Assembly: GCA_023374045.1 (NCBI GenBank)
Contig: CM041777.1
Location: 459,104,251-459,168,250, forward strand
Direction: 5' to 3'
Length of the DNA: 64,000 nucleotides
Origin: Limonium bicolor
Taxonomy: Eukaryota; Streptophyta; Magnoliopsida; Caryophyllales; Plumbaginaceae
Shown: piece by piece, positions 45,840 to 57,425 of the stretch
How positions within the stretch are numbered: position 1 is the first letter of the stretch
Layout: each line of letters starts with the position of its first letter
The notes under the pieces: model-generated
Databases searched by the model: none
The model's input: the letters and a program-made list of their open reading frames with translations, nothing else
What the model was told of the DNA's origin: nothing
Program-made: the position numbers and the translations under genes

Positions 45840-47404
45840 TCAGGAGGGCAGATTGCCCTGATGGTGCACCGACCGTAGTAGAATGGGTTCGATGGCTTCA
45901 TCAGGTAGGTTTTCTGCCTGTTTCTCTTTGTTCAGGTTTCTTCCGCTTCGTAGGGTGAGTGCATGTAATTCTTCGACGTTCTCTTCATCTGCATCAGCCA
46001 CCGCATTTGAGACTGTTACTACCTTCAATTGCTCCTTGGGGTTTGGATCTGTTTGGGAAGGTAGGGAGCCGGAAGGCCTTTGCTGTAGTAGGAATTGAGT
46101 CAACTGACTCATTGTTCCTTGCATTTGTACCATGGCCTGCTCCAATTTCTGCTGACCAGATGTCAGATTCTGGTTAACCACAGACTGTTGTTCTTGAGCA
46201 CCATTAGTTTGTCTACCATCTCTTGCAGTTTGGCATTGTTCGAGTTCAGCGATGGTTGCTGGAATTGAGACTGCTGTGGTCTGCCTCGTTGTATTGATGC
46301 CTTGAAAATCCTGGTGGTGCTCCTTGAATTCCATGCTGAGGTTGCATCTGGTGCGAGTTCAGCGCGTTGTTTGGATTCCCATACCGGAGGTTTTGGTGCT
46401 GATTCTGCACCCAGGGTTGTCTGTTGTTGAACTGTCCGATGACGTTGGCCTCCTCTATTTTCTTCATCTCGGCTACCATTGGACAATCCTCATAGTCATG
46501 TGCGTCCCCGCACTGAGAGCAGCAGACTTCATTGGAACTTGTAGACACCTTCTTGGCAGATTGCCTAGGGGTTGGCCCCATGGTGAGCTGTTCGAGCATT
46601 TTCGCCATACTCCCCATTGTGGTTTTTAGATGCGCTTGCTCGGCGGCTATCTGCTCCATCACCGGATCTGGAGCTCGGGTAGAACTGTGACCTATTGAAA
46701 ATCTCTTCCCCCACTTGCTCCATTGGCGTAGCTCCTCACAGTAGGACTCCATTGCTGCCATGAAATCTTCCCCGCTTTTGCTAGCAGGTTCCCTCCTAAG
46801 CAGCTCTTACCTCGCCTCTGTTTTCATCTTTTAGCCCTTGGAAGAATCCTTGAGCCAGCGAGGTGATGTTCTGACCGTGGTGAGGGCACTGGCGGAGTAG
46901 TTCTTTGAATCGGTCCCATGCCTCGCATATTGTCTCACTACCCAACTGTCTGAATGCCGTCAGATCGGCGATCATCTGTCGTGTCCTGGAGATTGGGATG
47001 TATTTCTCATAGAACTTATCCGTCATCTGTTCCCAAGTGGTAATGATGCCTGGTGGTAGTCGATGGAACCATTTTGAAGCTTCTCCTGATAGGCTGTGCT
47101 GGAACAGACACAGTCTGGCATATTCTCCAGGCCTTGCGATAAGCCAAGCGAGTCCAAGTGCACTAGGAATCGGTGTACGTGGTCTAGTGCATCAGCTGGG
47201 TCGGCACCTGAAAAGTTCCTGCAGGGTGATTACGAACAGCATTTGATTGATGGGAGGGTTTTACCTTTTGCCAGTCTGCCAATAGTTCTCATTAGGTGTG
47301 GTAGAACCACTGGGCTCTTCTGGGTGTGGCTGGCGGTCTGTTTATTCTCCCATCGTGTATTGGGCGACTGGACCTCCTCCAAGCTGGTTATGGTTTTCTG
47401 CCAT
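45840..47404 (-). pseudogene. gag: Athila-2 gag, broken
   Basis: Starts at ATG 47,404 (MAENHNQLGGG). Stops TAA soon follow (about 47,340 and 47,265). Then LCLFQHSLSGEASKWFHRLPPG and ITTWEQMTDKFYEKYIP (Retrotrans_gag fold, about 47,100-46,990), GSETICEAWDRFKELLRQCP (46,930), a zinc knuckle CSQCGDAHDYEDC (about 46,530-46,490), a Gln/Asn-rich linker, and a charged tail near 45,950. At least three frameshifts are needed to read through. Gag would form the particle. Confidence 0.85.
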
Positions 47405-47736
47405 GTTGAAATTTAGCGTTCTTCTTTGCTTATGTAATGTGCGTTCGATCTCTGGATCCAAGTTGTAAATGGGCGCCCTTGAGATCTGGTTGTGCATTCA
47501 CCGCACACCCTTGAATGGAGAGAGAATGTGCCTAACTTTTAAATTTAGACTAAGAAAAAACAACAGATTATTAAAGATATCAAAATGGCTAATAATAATT
47601 AAATTCGAAATTATGGCGTAAAGTAATTAGAAAAAGAAAAAAACTAGTGAAAATAATTAACTAAAATTATAAAACAAAATATAGTAATATAGTAATGAAA
47701 TAAATAATAACCAAGGCTAGGGACTAGACAAGTCAG
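47405..47736 (-). other. Athila-2 5' leader
   Basis: Non-coding, A+T-rich, between primer site and gag start. Nothing else recognised. Confidence 0.7.
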
Positions 47737-47754
47737 TCCCCGGCAACGGCGCCA
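47737..47754 (-). other. Primer binding site (tRNA-Asp), Athila-2
   Basis: The minus strand reads TGGCGCCGTTGCCGGGGA, two bases after the 5' LTR. It is the tRNA-Asp primer site usual for Athila. Confidence 0.93.
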
Positions 47755-47756
47755 TT

Positions 47757-49526
47757 TGCAAACGGTAAAATGATATAAATATACTAAGAGATAATTCCTA
47801 GAAATAATAAATCAAACCGTCGGTTGCAAAATCCCGGTCGCAGCGTATAGTAATTAAAAGCGACCTATATCAATCCGCGGGACTTGAGGAAATAAGTCTA
47901 GCCTTAGATAATTGGTAATTAAAGGGGTTTGTTGTTTTGTTTTGTAAATTTAAATGAAAGACCAGCAAGAAATTAAATAACTTAAGAATTAAAATAACAA
48001 ATATTAAAAGTGGTTTGTGAAAATGGAAGAACGGACTCTGGGTTCAGGTTTTACTCGTTGATTAATTATGCTATTCTACTACGGTTTAATTAAGAATAAA
48101 TTGGCAAATTCCTTTTAAGTCTTCAGATTTAAATCCTAAATTCTAATGACCTCGTTTACCAGAACATGCAAGGTTTGATATAAACTCAAGCAAAACACAT
48201 GTAAACGGCTAAAAAAAAAAAGGAATTGTTTTGCATCTGATACTAGATTTATTCAATCAGAATAAATTTTTCCACATACATAACATTATATGACCTAGCT
48301 ATTTATCACGGATCTGATTCAAATAGATTTTCGTAAAGCATTTAATAAACATGTAATTTATTAAACGCGAGATAATAACATTAATTGTATCAATATAATT
48401 AATTTAAACCGTATAAATAAATTGCATAACTAAACAAACTAATTAAACCATCCCCCAGAGTATAATTAATTCTAGCCGGACATATTAAATAAATAAGAGA
48501 GACAAGAGTAAAAGAAATCATCTGTTGTTGGACTCCGAATTTGCTGTGCTATTTTAATATACCGGGATGGAAATTGCAATATTTGGATAACATATGTGGG
48601 AGATATGTAAATAAATGGAAGTGTGTGGTAGAAATGGAAAATAAAGTGGAATATGTGGTGGAAGTGAAAATAAAATAAAGATGGAGTGGTATGCGTACGT
48701 GGGATAAGGAAATGGAGAATGAGAAAAGGAAATGGTGGGGGAGTATGTGAAGTGTGGGGGTCTGGTCTGCTGATCGATGATGTTCAAAAATTGGAGCAGA
48801 TGTGGGTTTTTTATAGACTGAAAAAGGAGGGAGTAAGCAGAGACGATGCAGCAGGTGTGTGATTTCAGGAGCAGAAATTTAGGATGGTGATAGATGGATA
48901 ATATTAGGCGCAACAAATCAGAAAAATAATAGGTAGGCGGTGCAGAATTTTCTTCCTCAATTCTGCTGTTTCAGAGCATGCTGACTGCTGGAGCTGCCGC
49001 AGTCTTTTTTTTTTGTTTCCTCCTTTTTGAAAAAGCAGACTTTAAAAAAGTTTTTTTTTTCCTTTCCTAATCTTCCGGCGCCTCCATTTGCGATTTTTTT
49101 TTAACATTTCAAATTTCACGCGTGAACACTCATTTGAATTTTAATTTTTTTCTTTCTTTTCAAATCTTCATGCGTTCATCTTTTTTGACTTTTTTTTTTG
49201 AACGTCTGCATTCGCAGACTTCACTATTTTATATTTTATTTTTTTTAATATATTTTTAAGAAATGCTTCCTTATTTTGTTATATTCTAAATGTCCCAGAT
49301 TCTTCATTTGAGCTCCGATTTGTTCCCCGTTTGTGGCGTTGGAAAGCTCATGAGGAGAACTATGCATTTCGATCATCATTTCCTGATTTTATCATATAAA
49401 TTGGTATCAGTTCTTATCTAGAGTATGAGGACGGAAAAACATATAATAAGTGTGAGAAAACGCCTAAATAGTTGCGCAAAATAAGAATTTAGCACCTATA
49501 AAATTATATCAATTTCACACTTATCA
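47757..49526 (-). repeat. 5' LTR of Athila-2, 1,770 bp
   Basis: Pairs with 24,678-26,475. The part 47,757-48,550 is shortened by many 1-3 bp gaps compared with the partner; the rest differs by few substitutions. Confidence 0.92.
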
Positions 49527-49531
49527 GTTGC

Positions 49532-50136
49532 TCACCCTCAGCATTCAAAGTAATCGTACCATGAGCAACTTCGATTCGAGCGTCGGCAGTTGCTAGGAAG
49601 GGTCTTCCAAGGATGATAGGAACTGTTGGATCTGCATCCATGTTGAGTACGACAAAATCCCAAGGAAAGTACAGATGCTCCACCTTAACCATCATATCTT
49701 TCGCAATTCCACAAGGATAAACAATTGAACGATCTGCTAGCTGAAGTGTCATTCGTGTAGGCTGTAACTCCCCAATTCCAAGCTTTTCAAATATAGTGTA
49801 TGGCATGGGACTGATCGATGCTCCCAAATCAGCAAGACAGTGGTCGAAGTTAATGTCTCCTACTCTGCAAGGAATTGTGAAACTTCCAGGATCTTTGCAT
49901 TTTTCTGGTAGGCGCTTCTGTATGATTGCTGAACAAGTTTCTGTAAGCTGAATAGTCCCTGTCTCAACTAACTTTGCCTTATTAGATAAAAGCTTCCTTA
50001 AATACTTGGCATAGTTAGGCACCTTCGCAACTAATTCAACAAAAGGAATATCAACAGATAGTTGACGAAGTAAAGTAAGAAACTTATCAAACTCACTATC
50101 CTCCTTGGAACGCTTGGTTCTGTTTGGGAAGGGAAC
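49532..50136 (-). pseudogene. pro: Athila-1 protease with pre-protease module 2
   Basis: Minus-strand order: PFPNRTKRSKEDSEFDKFL (about 50,135-50,080), VPNYAKYLRKLLSNKAKL (50,025), IQLTETCSAIIQKRLPEKCK, DPGSFTIPC, the active site LADLGAS (about 49,830; Asp present), MPYTIFEKLGIGELQPT, MTLQLADRSIVYP, WDFVVLNMDADPTVPIILG, TADARIEVAHGTITLNAEG. The domain itself is open. It is cut after EGEQ by Athila-2 (GTTGC duplicated). No RT follows on the other side. It would cleave gag precursors; in a gag-protease-only element it would depend on pol in trans. Confidence 0.88.
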
Positions 50137-50159
50137 TGGAGGAGAAACTTCAACTGCAG

Positions 50160-50464
50160 GTGGTGTAGGTGAAGGAGATTGCGTGGCTTTGCAATTACGC
50201 TCATTCTCTAGAACAGTTCCTCTATATTCACCACCTCAAGCTCAGTAGCTTTACCTTTACCACTCTAGTAGTTACCTTCTTCACCGTTTCCTTTTCCTGC
50301 AAAGAAGATTGTTTAGCCAAGATATCATCCACCAGTTTAGCATAATTTGGCATAAACTGAAGCACATCAGAAAAAGGCATATCCTTAGTTGATTTCTTAA
50401 AAATTTTAAGAAATTTTCCAAGCTGCTCATCATGGTCTCTTTTCTTTAACCTGTCAGGAAAAGG
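50160..50464 (-). pseudogene. Pre-protease module 1 of Athila-1
   Basis: Encodes IPFPDRLKKRDHDEQLGKFL, FKKSTKDMPFSDV and FMPNYAKLVDDILAKQSSL, a clear but diverged paralogue of the module at 49,950-50,136. Athila elements normally have one such module just before protease. The stretch between the modules is frame-damaged (stops near 50,250). Confidence 0.7.
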
Positions 50465-52064
50465 AATAGGTTCTCAAATTTACGATTAGAAACAGAAGAG
50501 TAAGAAGGTTGAGTTTCAGGAGACTCCTTCTCCTTGTGTGTTTCAAAAACTCTACTAGGGTCCTCAAACACTGTATGAAGAGAAGAAACTGGAGCAGCCT
50601 CTGAAACATCTTTTGCTATAATAGTCACGGTATTAGCTTGCTCCTTAAGGTTTTTATCTGACTGGGAAGCTGCTGAGACAATTCGGCCATCTGATTTTTC
50701 ATATCTCTATTGAATGACTCTTGATGTGCAATGAAAGAATCCATCTTACTCTCTTGCGCTGTAAAACGCTTCTCAGTTGTTGCAACAAATGTAGCAATCA
50801 AAGCTTCTAGATTCGAGGAACTATTGTTAGTCTGCTCTGACTGTTGATGCTGCTGAGGCTGGTAATGTGAAAAGTTATTACGTTGCTGCCCAAAATTATT
50901 GTTGTCAGGCTGGTATCTTTGATTCTTCTGATTACTGTAAAAATTATCCGCCCTATTCCCAACATAATTAATTGTTTCTCCCTGTTGTGGTATGCATTGA
51001 CACATGCTGGAATCTTTTCCACAAAATTCACAAACATGAGAGGGAGTAACTGTAGCAGCATTGTTCAGTTGAGGAGTTACCATATTCACCATTCTCTCGA
51101 ATTGTTTAGTTAGAGCATCCATCTTGGCTGTAAGAAGAGTGTGGGAATCTACCTCATAAACACCTGCAACCTTCTATGAAGAAACTACAGAAGAAGCTCT
51201 AGCACCACCCCACTGATTAGTTGAATTTGTCAATGTTTCCAAAATCTCTTTTATACGGGAAATGGGCAACTCCATAAGGCTCCCACCAGCACAAGTATCC
51301 ACCAGTATTCTGCTCCGAGGGTTTAAGTCTTTATAAAAAGATTGAAGAACTACTTCTTCCCCCAAACCATGGTGAGGAACTCTTCTAACAATTCCTTTAA
51401 ATCGCTCCCACGCTTCAGGAAGAGTTTCACCACTGTATTGCTTGAAGTTAGTAATTTCCCCCCTCATTGTCAGCATACGAGAAGGAGGAAAATACTTTAC
51501 CAGAAAAGCATTAGCTAAATCGGTCCAACTGGTGATACTGTTGGGCGCCAAAGAATTCAACCACTCTGCAGCTCGATCTCTCAGTGAAAATGAAAATAGG
51601 GTGAGACGAGCTACCTCTTGTGATGCTGGAGTAGAACAAGCTCCAACCAGTCGCAAGAAAGATGTAAGATGAACATATGGGTCCTCTGTGACTGTCCCGC
51701 TGAACTGTGGAGCATTCAAAACCATTGTGATGTAGTGGGTTTTAAATGTCCATTCAACTCCAAGTGGTAATGCAGGGATCACTATAGGTGACATGAGCCC
51801 CTCTACACTAGGACGAGTGTAGTCATTCATCCGTCTCTCCTGGTTGACAACTCCACTCATGTCTACTTCTTCTTGAATAAACTGATCAACTGGAAGTTTT
51901 GTAGAACAACTGATTTCTTCCTCCTCTAACAATTGTAAAACCTCTTCCTCTTCACTTACTGATTCCAGATTGATCACTTGACGAATTCTCCAAGCTAATA
52001 TCTTAATCTCTGGATCAAGCTTAAATTCTAGTTCTCCTGCAGAACGAGTATAGACCATAAACAA
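50465..52064 (-). pseudogene. gag: Athila-1 gag
   Basis: Starts MFMVYTRSAGELEFKLDPEI; the second Met at 52,058 is a likely start since Athila gags often begin MVxTRS. Then VLNAPQFSGTVTEDPYVHL, ARLTLFSFSLRDRAAEWLNS, WTDLANAFLVKYFPPSRM, LPEAWERFKGIVRRVPHHGL (Retrotrans_gag), and a TAG at 51,174 after SSVVSS. In the next block, CEFCGKDSSMCQC looks like a zinc knuckle whose His is replaced by Ser. Asn/Gln-rich linker follows; frame shifts near 50,650. 296 codons from the start are open. It is a particle protein of a family different from Athila-2. Confidence 0.88.
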
Positions 52065-52699
52065 AAATTAAAGACAATAAAAGAAAAATAAAATGCTAAA
52101 CTGATCAAAATAAATTAAATAAACTATAAATTAAAGTAAAAATAACAACTAAACTCAGTCAGAAAAATAATACCAACTAAACTGCTATAACTGAAAATAA
52201 AATAAATCCAAACTAAATAAAACTAACCTAATTGAAATAAAACAGAAACGAAACAAAAATAATCAAATTTAAGAAAAACTAAAATAAAATAAGGTCTAGC
52301 TAAAGGAAACAAAAAACGAGTAAAATAAATGTAAACAAAACAAAACGAAAAGAAAAATAAAATTAAAATAAAATAAACAGAAACAAAATAAAGATAAACA
52401 AATAAAAGAGAAACTAAATCAACTAAAGAGGAAAAAAATCAGCACAATGCTAAACAAAAATTAAAACTATTAAAATAGTAGACAAAAATAAAATGAAATA
52501 AACCCAAACGAAATACTAATCCGAAAAATAAAATAACTATAAATATAAGAACAATTAAACAATCAGAGTTTAATATAAAACCCAAACAGTAACAATTAAA
52601 CAAAACAAAACAAAACAAAAATAAACTAAAAACAAACTAACAAGAGAAAAGAAAAGAAAATAAAAAAATAGAATAAAGACTAAACAAAATAACCGTGCC
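52065..52699 (-). other. Athila-1 5' leader, T/G-rich
   Basis: On the plus strand it is almost entirely AAATAAAC- and CAAAA-type words (for example four CAAAA units at about 52,600-52,620), so the element RNA would be a U-rich leader of about 630 nt before gag. No coding frame. Confidence 0.7.
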
Positions 52700-52717
52700 T
52701 CCCCGGCAACGGCGCCA
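52700..52717 (-). other. Primer binding site (tRNA-Asp), Athila-1
   Basis: The minus strand reads TGGCGCCGTTGCCGGGGA, six bases from the 5' LTR end. Confidence 0.93.
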
Positions 52718-52723
52718 AAAACT

Positions 52724-54449
52724 TGTACGGGGTAAAACGTATTGCAGCAAGTGTACTGGTCTGTCGTAGTAAGTTTTCCTAGGTAGTATTCCCTAGGTTA
52801 TCGAACCAAAGGAGGCTGTGTCTAGTTTAATCTCTAAACTAATATAATTAATAAACTATATAAAAATAACAATAATAATTGGGGGTTTGATTGCAGATAT
52901 TAAATAATTAAATAAACTGAAAACAATTAAAAGTGATTGTCTAATAAATCTAAAGAGCGAATCCTGGTTTACTACTTCTCCCTAGTTTATCAATTCCCTT
53001 CCTGAGTGTTTTCTAAATTCTAGATTGCAACCTCAGATCTAAATTAATCTAAAACCGGTCTCTCGCAAGATAGATTCTTACTAGCAATTCCCAAATTCTA
53101 ACTCTCGTTACGAATTTACAAACTAACTAGTAGCGTTAATGATTCATCTGGTTTCTAGTCAGTTAATCCCCAGGAATTGCCATCTGTAGTTTCACTGGTA
53201 ATATTCCTAAGGTCTAATGAACGCCGCAGTTCTCACTTGTAAGCAATTCATACCAAATAAACTCAAGCAATAATTAATCACGAGAGAATATCAATAAATA
53301 ACTAGGAACAAAACTACAATCTGTATAGAATTTGTATTTAACAACTCAGGAAGAAAAACAATAAACTAGTTGTCCATAGTAAAACCAGAATTTTAAACGA
53401 CTACTCAGACATCGGAGACAAAGAAATAATAACAATAATAAAGGGATTAGAAAACATCATCTAATTGTTGTAGAACCGATGACGAATCTGATCACTATCT
53501 TCTTGCTCTGGTCTTTTATGTTCCTGTTGTCTCGAACTCGCCTGCGCTGCCTGCGCTCGCGGTTATGCTAGGGTGAAACTGTATTGTTGAATGTCGAATT
53601 ATATTCTCTCTCTTCTGTCTTTCTTTCCTGCTCACGGCGGCTCTCTCCGTCCTAGGGTTCTGTACTGTATCGTCTTTCTGAATTGTCCTGTAATGTGTCG
53701 TGGGTTACGAATTAGTAGGAGAATCCCCCTATCTCCAGCGTCGTATATGTTCAGTCCTCACATCATGGCCATGCGGCCCATGTCCATCATAGGCTGCTCC
53801 CGTAAACAATTTATCTGCGCCTCAATTCTATCAACTTGGTCTGCTGCGCTTCTGAGATTTGTCGGCCCTGCATGTATGTATATTCCCTGAAGTCTGCGCC
53901 TCTTTGACTGCGCCACTGAAATTTCTTCTCCACGTGCAGCCCAATGTGGAGTTCTGCGCCTCTACAATTATTCCTGCCAATATCAAAATGCCGGCCCACC
54001 TAATTCATGTGCATGCGCTGTATACATTATTTGCTGTTGGCCCAAGGCAGACCAAGTCTGCGCCTCTACACTCTAAATCATTGTCGGCCCAAGACCACCC
54101 TCCAATTGATGTGCATGTGTTCATGCAACCCAAGCCCGTGAGTGCATGAATTACATTCATGTGGCTAGTATATGCGAATAGATATGCTCTTCACTTTTAT
54201 TCCAACATCAACTTTACGTGCAACAAATTGAAAACCCACGTCACATGTGAATGGTATATATATATATATATATATATATTCTTTTTATCTATATCTGAGC
54301 ATTTTAATCTGTTTTAACATAAAACCACATGTGAGGAATAATCTAAATATTTAACATAATTAAGCATATAAGTAAGAAATTTATCATATAAATCAATGAA
54401 ATATTAATCACATTGAGTACGGAAATATAGATAAATTCCGTACTTATCA
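52724..54449 (-). repeat. 5' LTR of Athila-1, 1,726 bp
   Basis: Pairs with 21,497-23,224. It differs by many single transitions and by a longer (TA)n run at about 54,256-54,280. Confidence 0.93.
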
Positions 54450-55505
54450 GGAATACACCTTCCAAAATGCTCAAGGAGATGACATATCTATTGACAACGT
54501 GACTGGTGATCAAATCAAAAAGTTGATATTCAATGCACGAGCGGTAAGAATCCTACATTGTGCATTACTACCTTAGCAATACTCCAAGGTAGCCTCAACT
54601 AAAACAGTCAAGGAAATCTGGGAAACACTTGAAGTTACCTTTAAAGGAAATGACGAGATCAAGAAAACTCGCATTGAACTATTACTTACTCATTGGGAGT
54701 TATTCAAGAAGGAAGAATATTAGAGCATTTCTGAAATGCACACTAGGTTCACCAAGATGATCAATGAGATGCTTGTGCTTTGAAGAACTATCTCAAATGA
54801 GGTTCAAATTCAAAAGTTCCTCAGATCACTTCCTGCATCCTTTGATAGCAAAGTCAATGCCATGCAAGAGGTCCATGATCTCTCAAACATGTCTTTGGCA
54901 GACATGTTGGGATCATTAATGGCATTTGAGCTAAAGTTATGACAAAGAAGTTCAGAAAGCTCAATAAGGGAGAAAGGAAAAGGGATAGCCCTTCAGGTGG
55001 CTAAAAATGAAAAATCTGAGTCAGGAGAAGATGACGACGAGATGGTCCTCTATGTCAAAAGGTATTTTTGAAATTTTTTAAAAAATAATTTGAGAAGAGG
55101 CAAGGACTCCAAGGAATCTGACGATCACCAAAAGATGAAAAATGACAAGTGTTTTGTGTGTTCAAAACATGGGCACCACATTAAAGACTGCTCGCAACAA
55201 CCCCGAGAAGACAACGACATGATCAGGAAACATGTCCAAAGATCATTCAACAAAAAGCCTTAGAAAGAAGCCTTTGTTGCTGCATGTGGAGACTCAGAAC
55301 CCATTGATGATAATCAAACCTCAGACAACGATCTCTCAGGGGATGAAAAGGCTCACCTTTGCCTTGAGGAAGTCTGCTTGATGGCTCAAGACAAAGAAAC
55401 GTCAGAATCAGAGGTGAAAGAGAAACCAACTGAGGTAAACTACTTTCGACTTAGAAGGAAAGTTCAAAAAGCTGAACCTCTAGGACTAAGAAAATTTTCC
55501 CTTAA
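54450..55505 (+). pseudogene. gag: Copia gag 3' part, unit 3
   Basis: Resumes the frame cut at 21,496: EYTFQNAQGDDISIDNVTGD, then a private TAG after LLP (LLP*QYS, where units 1 and 2 have GAG), TAG after KKEEY, and the shared TGA, TGA, TGA and TAG stops. Zinc knuckle CFVCSKHGHHIKDC lies near 55,150. It ends ...LRKFSL at 55,505 and is fused at once to Tat gag (AAGGTGTTGCTTCTG), without the Tat LTR found in units 1 and 2. Confidence 0.8.
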
Positions 55506-56910
55506 GGTGTTGCTTCTGTTAAAGAACTCATGGAGGCTTTTGATCTAAAACATAAAGAGGCAGTCCAAGCGCTCAAGAACAAGTATGTCAATACAATTGC
55601 TAAACTGGAAGAAAAATTGGCCACACTGGAAATGGCAGCTCAAAGTGGGACCACTAGAGCTCCTGCAGGGCAGCAAGACCGGATAGCTAGCTTGGTACAG
55701 ACACACCAGGCTGCCATTGAAGCCTTGGAAGCTAGTCATATGGAAGCTATTGATGAACTCCATGAGAAGATTGGATCCCTGGAGGCGGCAAGGCGGGAGA
55801 GACCCCTGCAGAGGTTTTTCAATCTTTTATACGGCATGGACAGCGCCTCTTTGGAAGGGCATGACACTCAAGGCGGGTATGGAGGGGATATCCCTGAAAA
55901 TCAACTAGCTGCAGAAGTCCAGAGGGTTTTAAAACGTGTCGAGCGCATGGAAAAAGCCGGTAAACCTGCTGGTTTTGACTACTTTTCCATGGGATCCTAC
56001 CCCGACATCGAGATACCTTCAAAGCTGAAGCTCCCAACCTTAGCTCTCTACATGGGTTCAACCGATCCTTAGATCCATTTGTCCATGTTCGACCGAGAAA
56101 TGTCTATCCTAAGGCTCGATGACATGCAAAAGGGCAAGGTTTTTGCCAGGTATCTGGACGAGATTCCCCAACGATGGTACCTAACTCAAAAAATGAACAC
56201 TAAAACGTATGAGGAGGTATGCGAAGATTTTCTGACCCACTTTGAATATGCTAAGAATTTAGAGATAACCCGGTCCAACCTTGCTAGCACTCGCTAGACA
56301 GGGAGTGAGTCCATGCCTAACTTCATAAAACGGTGGAGGAGAAAGGCAACAGGCATGCCCACGAGAATGGATGAACAGGAGCAAATTCGCATGATCATCG
56401 AGAACATGCAGAAGCAGTATCATGATGAGCTAAATTACATGTACTTTCCAAGCTTTGACATGTTGATGCGACAAGTAGGTGTGCTAGAGGAATAGATCCA
56501 CAAGGGAGATTTGAAGGTCGGATATTCTCAGGGGTCTGGAGGTAATTCAAAGTTCCCAAAATCTGAGCCAGCAAAAGCTTCTTATTCAACAGCGGCTTAC
56601 ACTCAGGGCACACCACAAAGGTGTGAAGAGCAATATGAGGTGAATGTAGTCCAACAGCCAAGAAGTCAAGGTCGGAACTACAGAGCAGTTCCCCCCTTCA
56701 AGACAAGACTTCCATCAACGAGAGTTCACTGATATCGGCCGACCTTTGAGCCAAGCTTTGAAGAAGCTTCAAGAGTAGAATATTTTGCAACCACTCCCAC
56801 CGCGACAAGGGGTCACCCAGGCAGGTAAAAATCTGGCCCAATTTTGTAGCTATCATTAGTTGCCTGGTCATGACACTGATCATTGCAGAGCATTACAACA
56901 CAAGATTTAG
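55506..56910 (+). pseudogene. gag: Tat-lineage gag, broken, unit 3
   Basis: N-terminal coiled coil (KHKEAVQALKNKYVNTIAKL, IASLVQTHQAAIEALEASH), then GFDYFSMGSYPDIEIPSKLK, MFDREMSILRLDDMQKGKVF, LTHFEYAKNLEITRSNLAS, MPTRMDEQEQIRMIIENM, YMYFPSFDMLMRQVGVLEE and a C-terminal YHxLPGHDTDHCRALQHK. TAG stops at 56,070, 56,295, 56,493 and 56,908 are shared with unit 2. TAG at 56,776 and 56,857 are private and match CAG in unit 2. It is fused on the left to copia gag. The role would be particle formation; it is dead as read. Confidence 0.82.
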
Positions 56911-57425
56911 ATTCTAATTGACCAAGGACTCCAGTTCTTAGAGCGTGGGAATATCTTTGGGAACCCCATGCCAGAATATCGCTAGGAGTTATGTTGTTTC
57001 TCTTTGAGATGATGAAATTTGTACTTGGTATTCGATGTTGTTTTACCTTTCCTATCGTTATTAATAAAAGAGGAATTTTTCATTTTTCTTCTTCTTGTTC
57101 ATGATCCTTTATATCAAGCTTGAACCTTGTACTTATGCATTCATTCATATGTCCACAACAAAAAAGGGGGTAGAAAGTAAAAGAGAAAAGAAAGAAGGAA
57201 AGGCCATTTCATGAAACATGCTTACAATTACTAGAGACGAAATCTTGATTGAACATATTATCATACGTCTTGAAATAACTCACCACACATCCCTCTCTGC
57301 ATGAAACTCACCTTTGCATATAGCGTATCTTTCACCCCTACATCACTTCACCAAAACACCAAAAAAAATGGGTTGCCATGTCATTTCGCCCACATCCACC
57401 ACCTTCACCACGCGCATCCCCACAT
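56911..57425 (+). other. Tat post-gag non-coding region, unit 3
   Basis: Weakly similar to the DNA following Tat-A gag (GAATAAAAG, GGAATTTTTC words). No pol. It ends where CACTA sequence starts (ATTCAACACAACC at about 57,426). Confidence 0.55.

Larger units (their letters stand above)
24678..49526 (-). mobile_element. Athila-2 retrotransposon with nested insertion
   Basis: LTRs at 24,678-26,475 and 47,757-49,526, with GTTGC target duplication at 24,673-24,677 and 49,527-49,531. It is inserted in the Athila-1 gag-pro frame in the same orientation. Gene order on the minus strand is gag, protease, RT, RNase H, integrase; all are frame-damaged. Without the inner insertion it is about 10.9 kb, a usual size for Athila. 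Its LTRs differ from those of Athila-1, so this is another family. Confidence 0.92.
21497..54449 (-). mobile_element. Athila-1 retrotransposon with nested insertions
   Basis: Both ends are LTRs (21,497-23,224 and 52,724-54,449), flanked by GGAAT at 21,492-21,496 and 54,450-54,454. The primer site, PPT and gag place it on the minus strand. Without Athila-2 it is about 8.1 kb, with 4.6 kb of interior encoding only gag and protease. By eye the LTRs differ by roughly 45-55 substitutions, mostly transitions, about 3%, so it is the oldest of the three nested elements. Interpretation: a non-autonomous Athila derivative, near the TR-GAG class, that needed pol from elsewhere. Confidence 0.92.
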
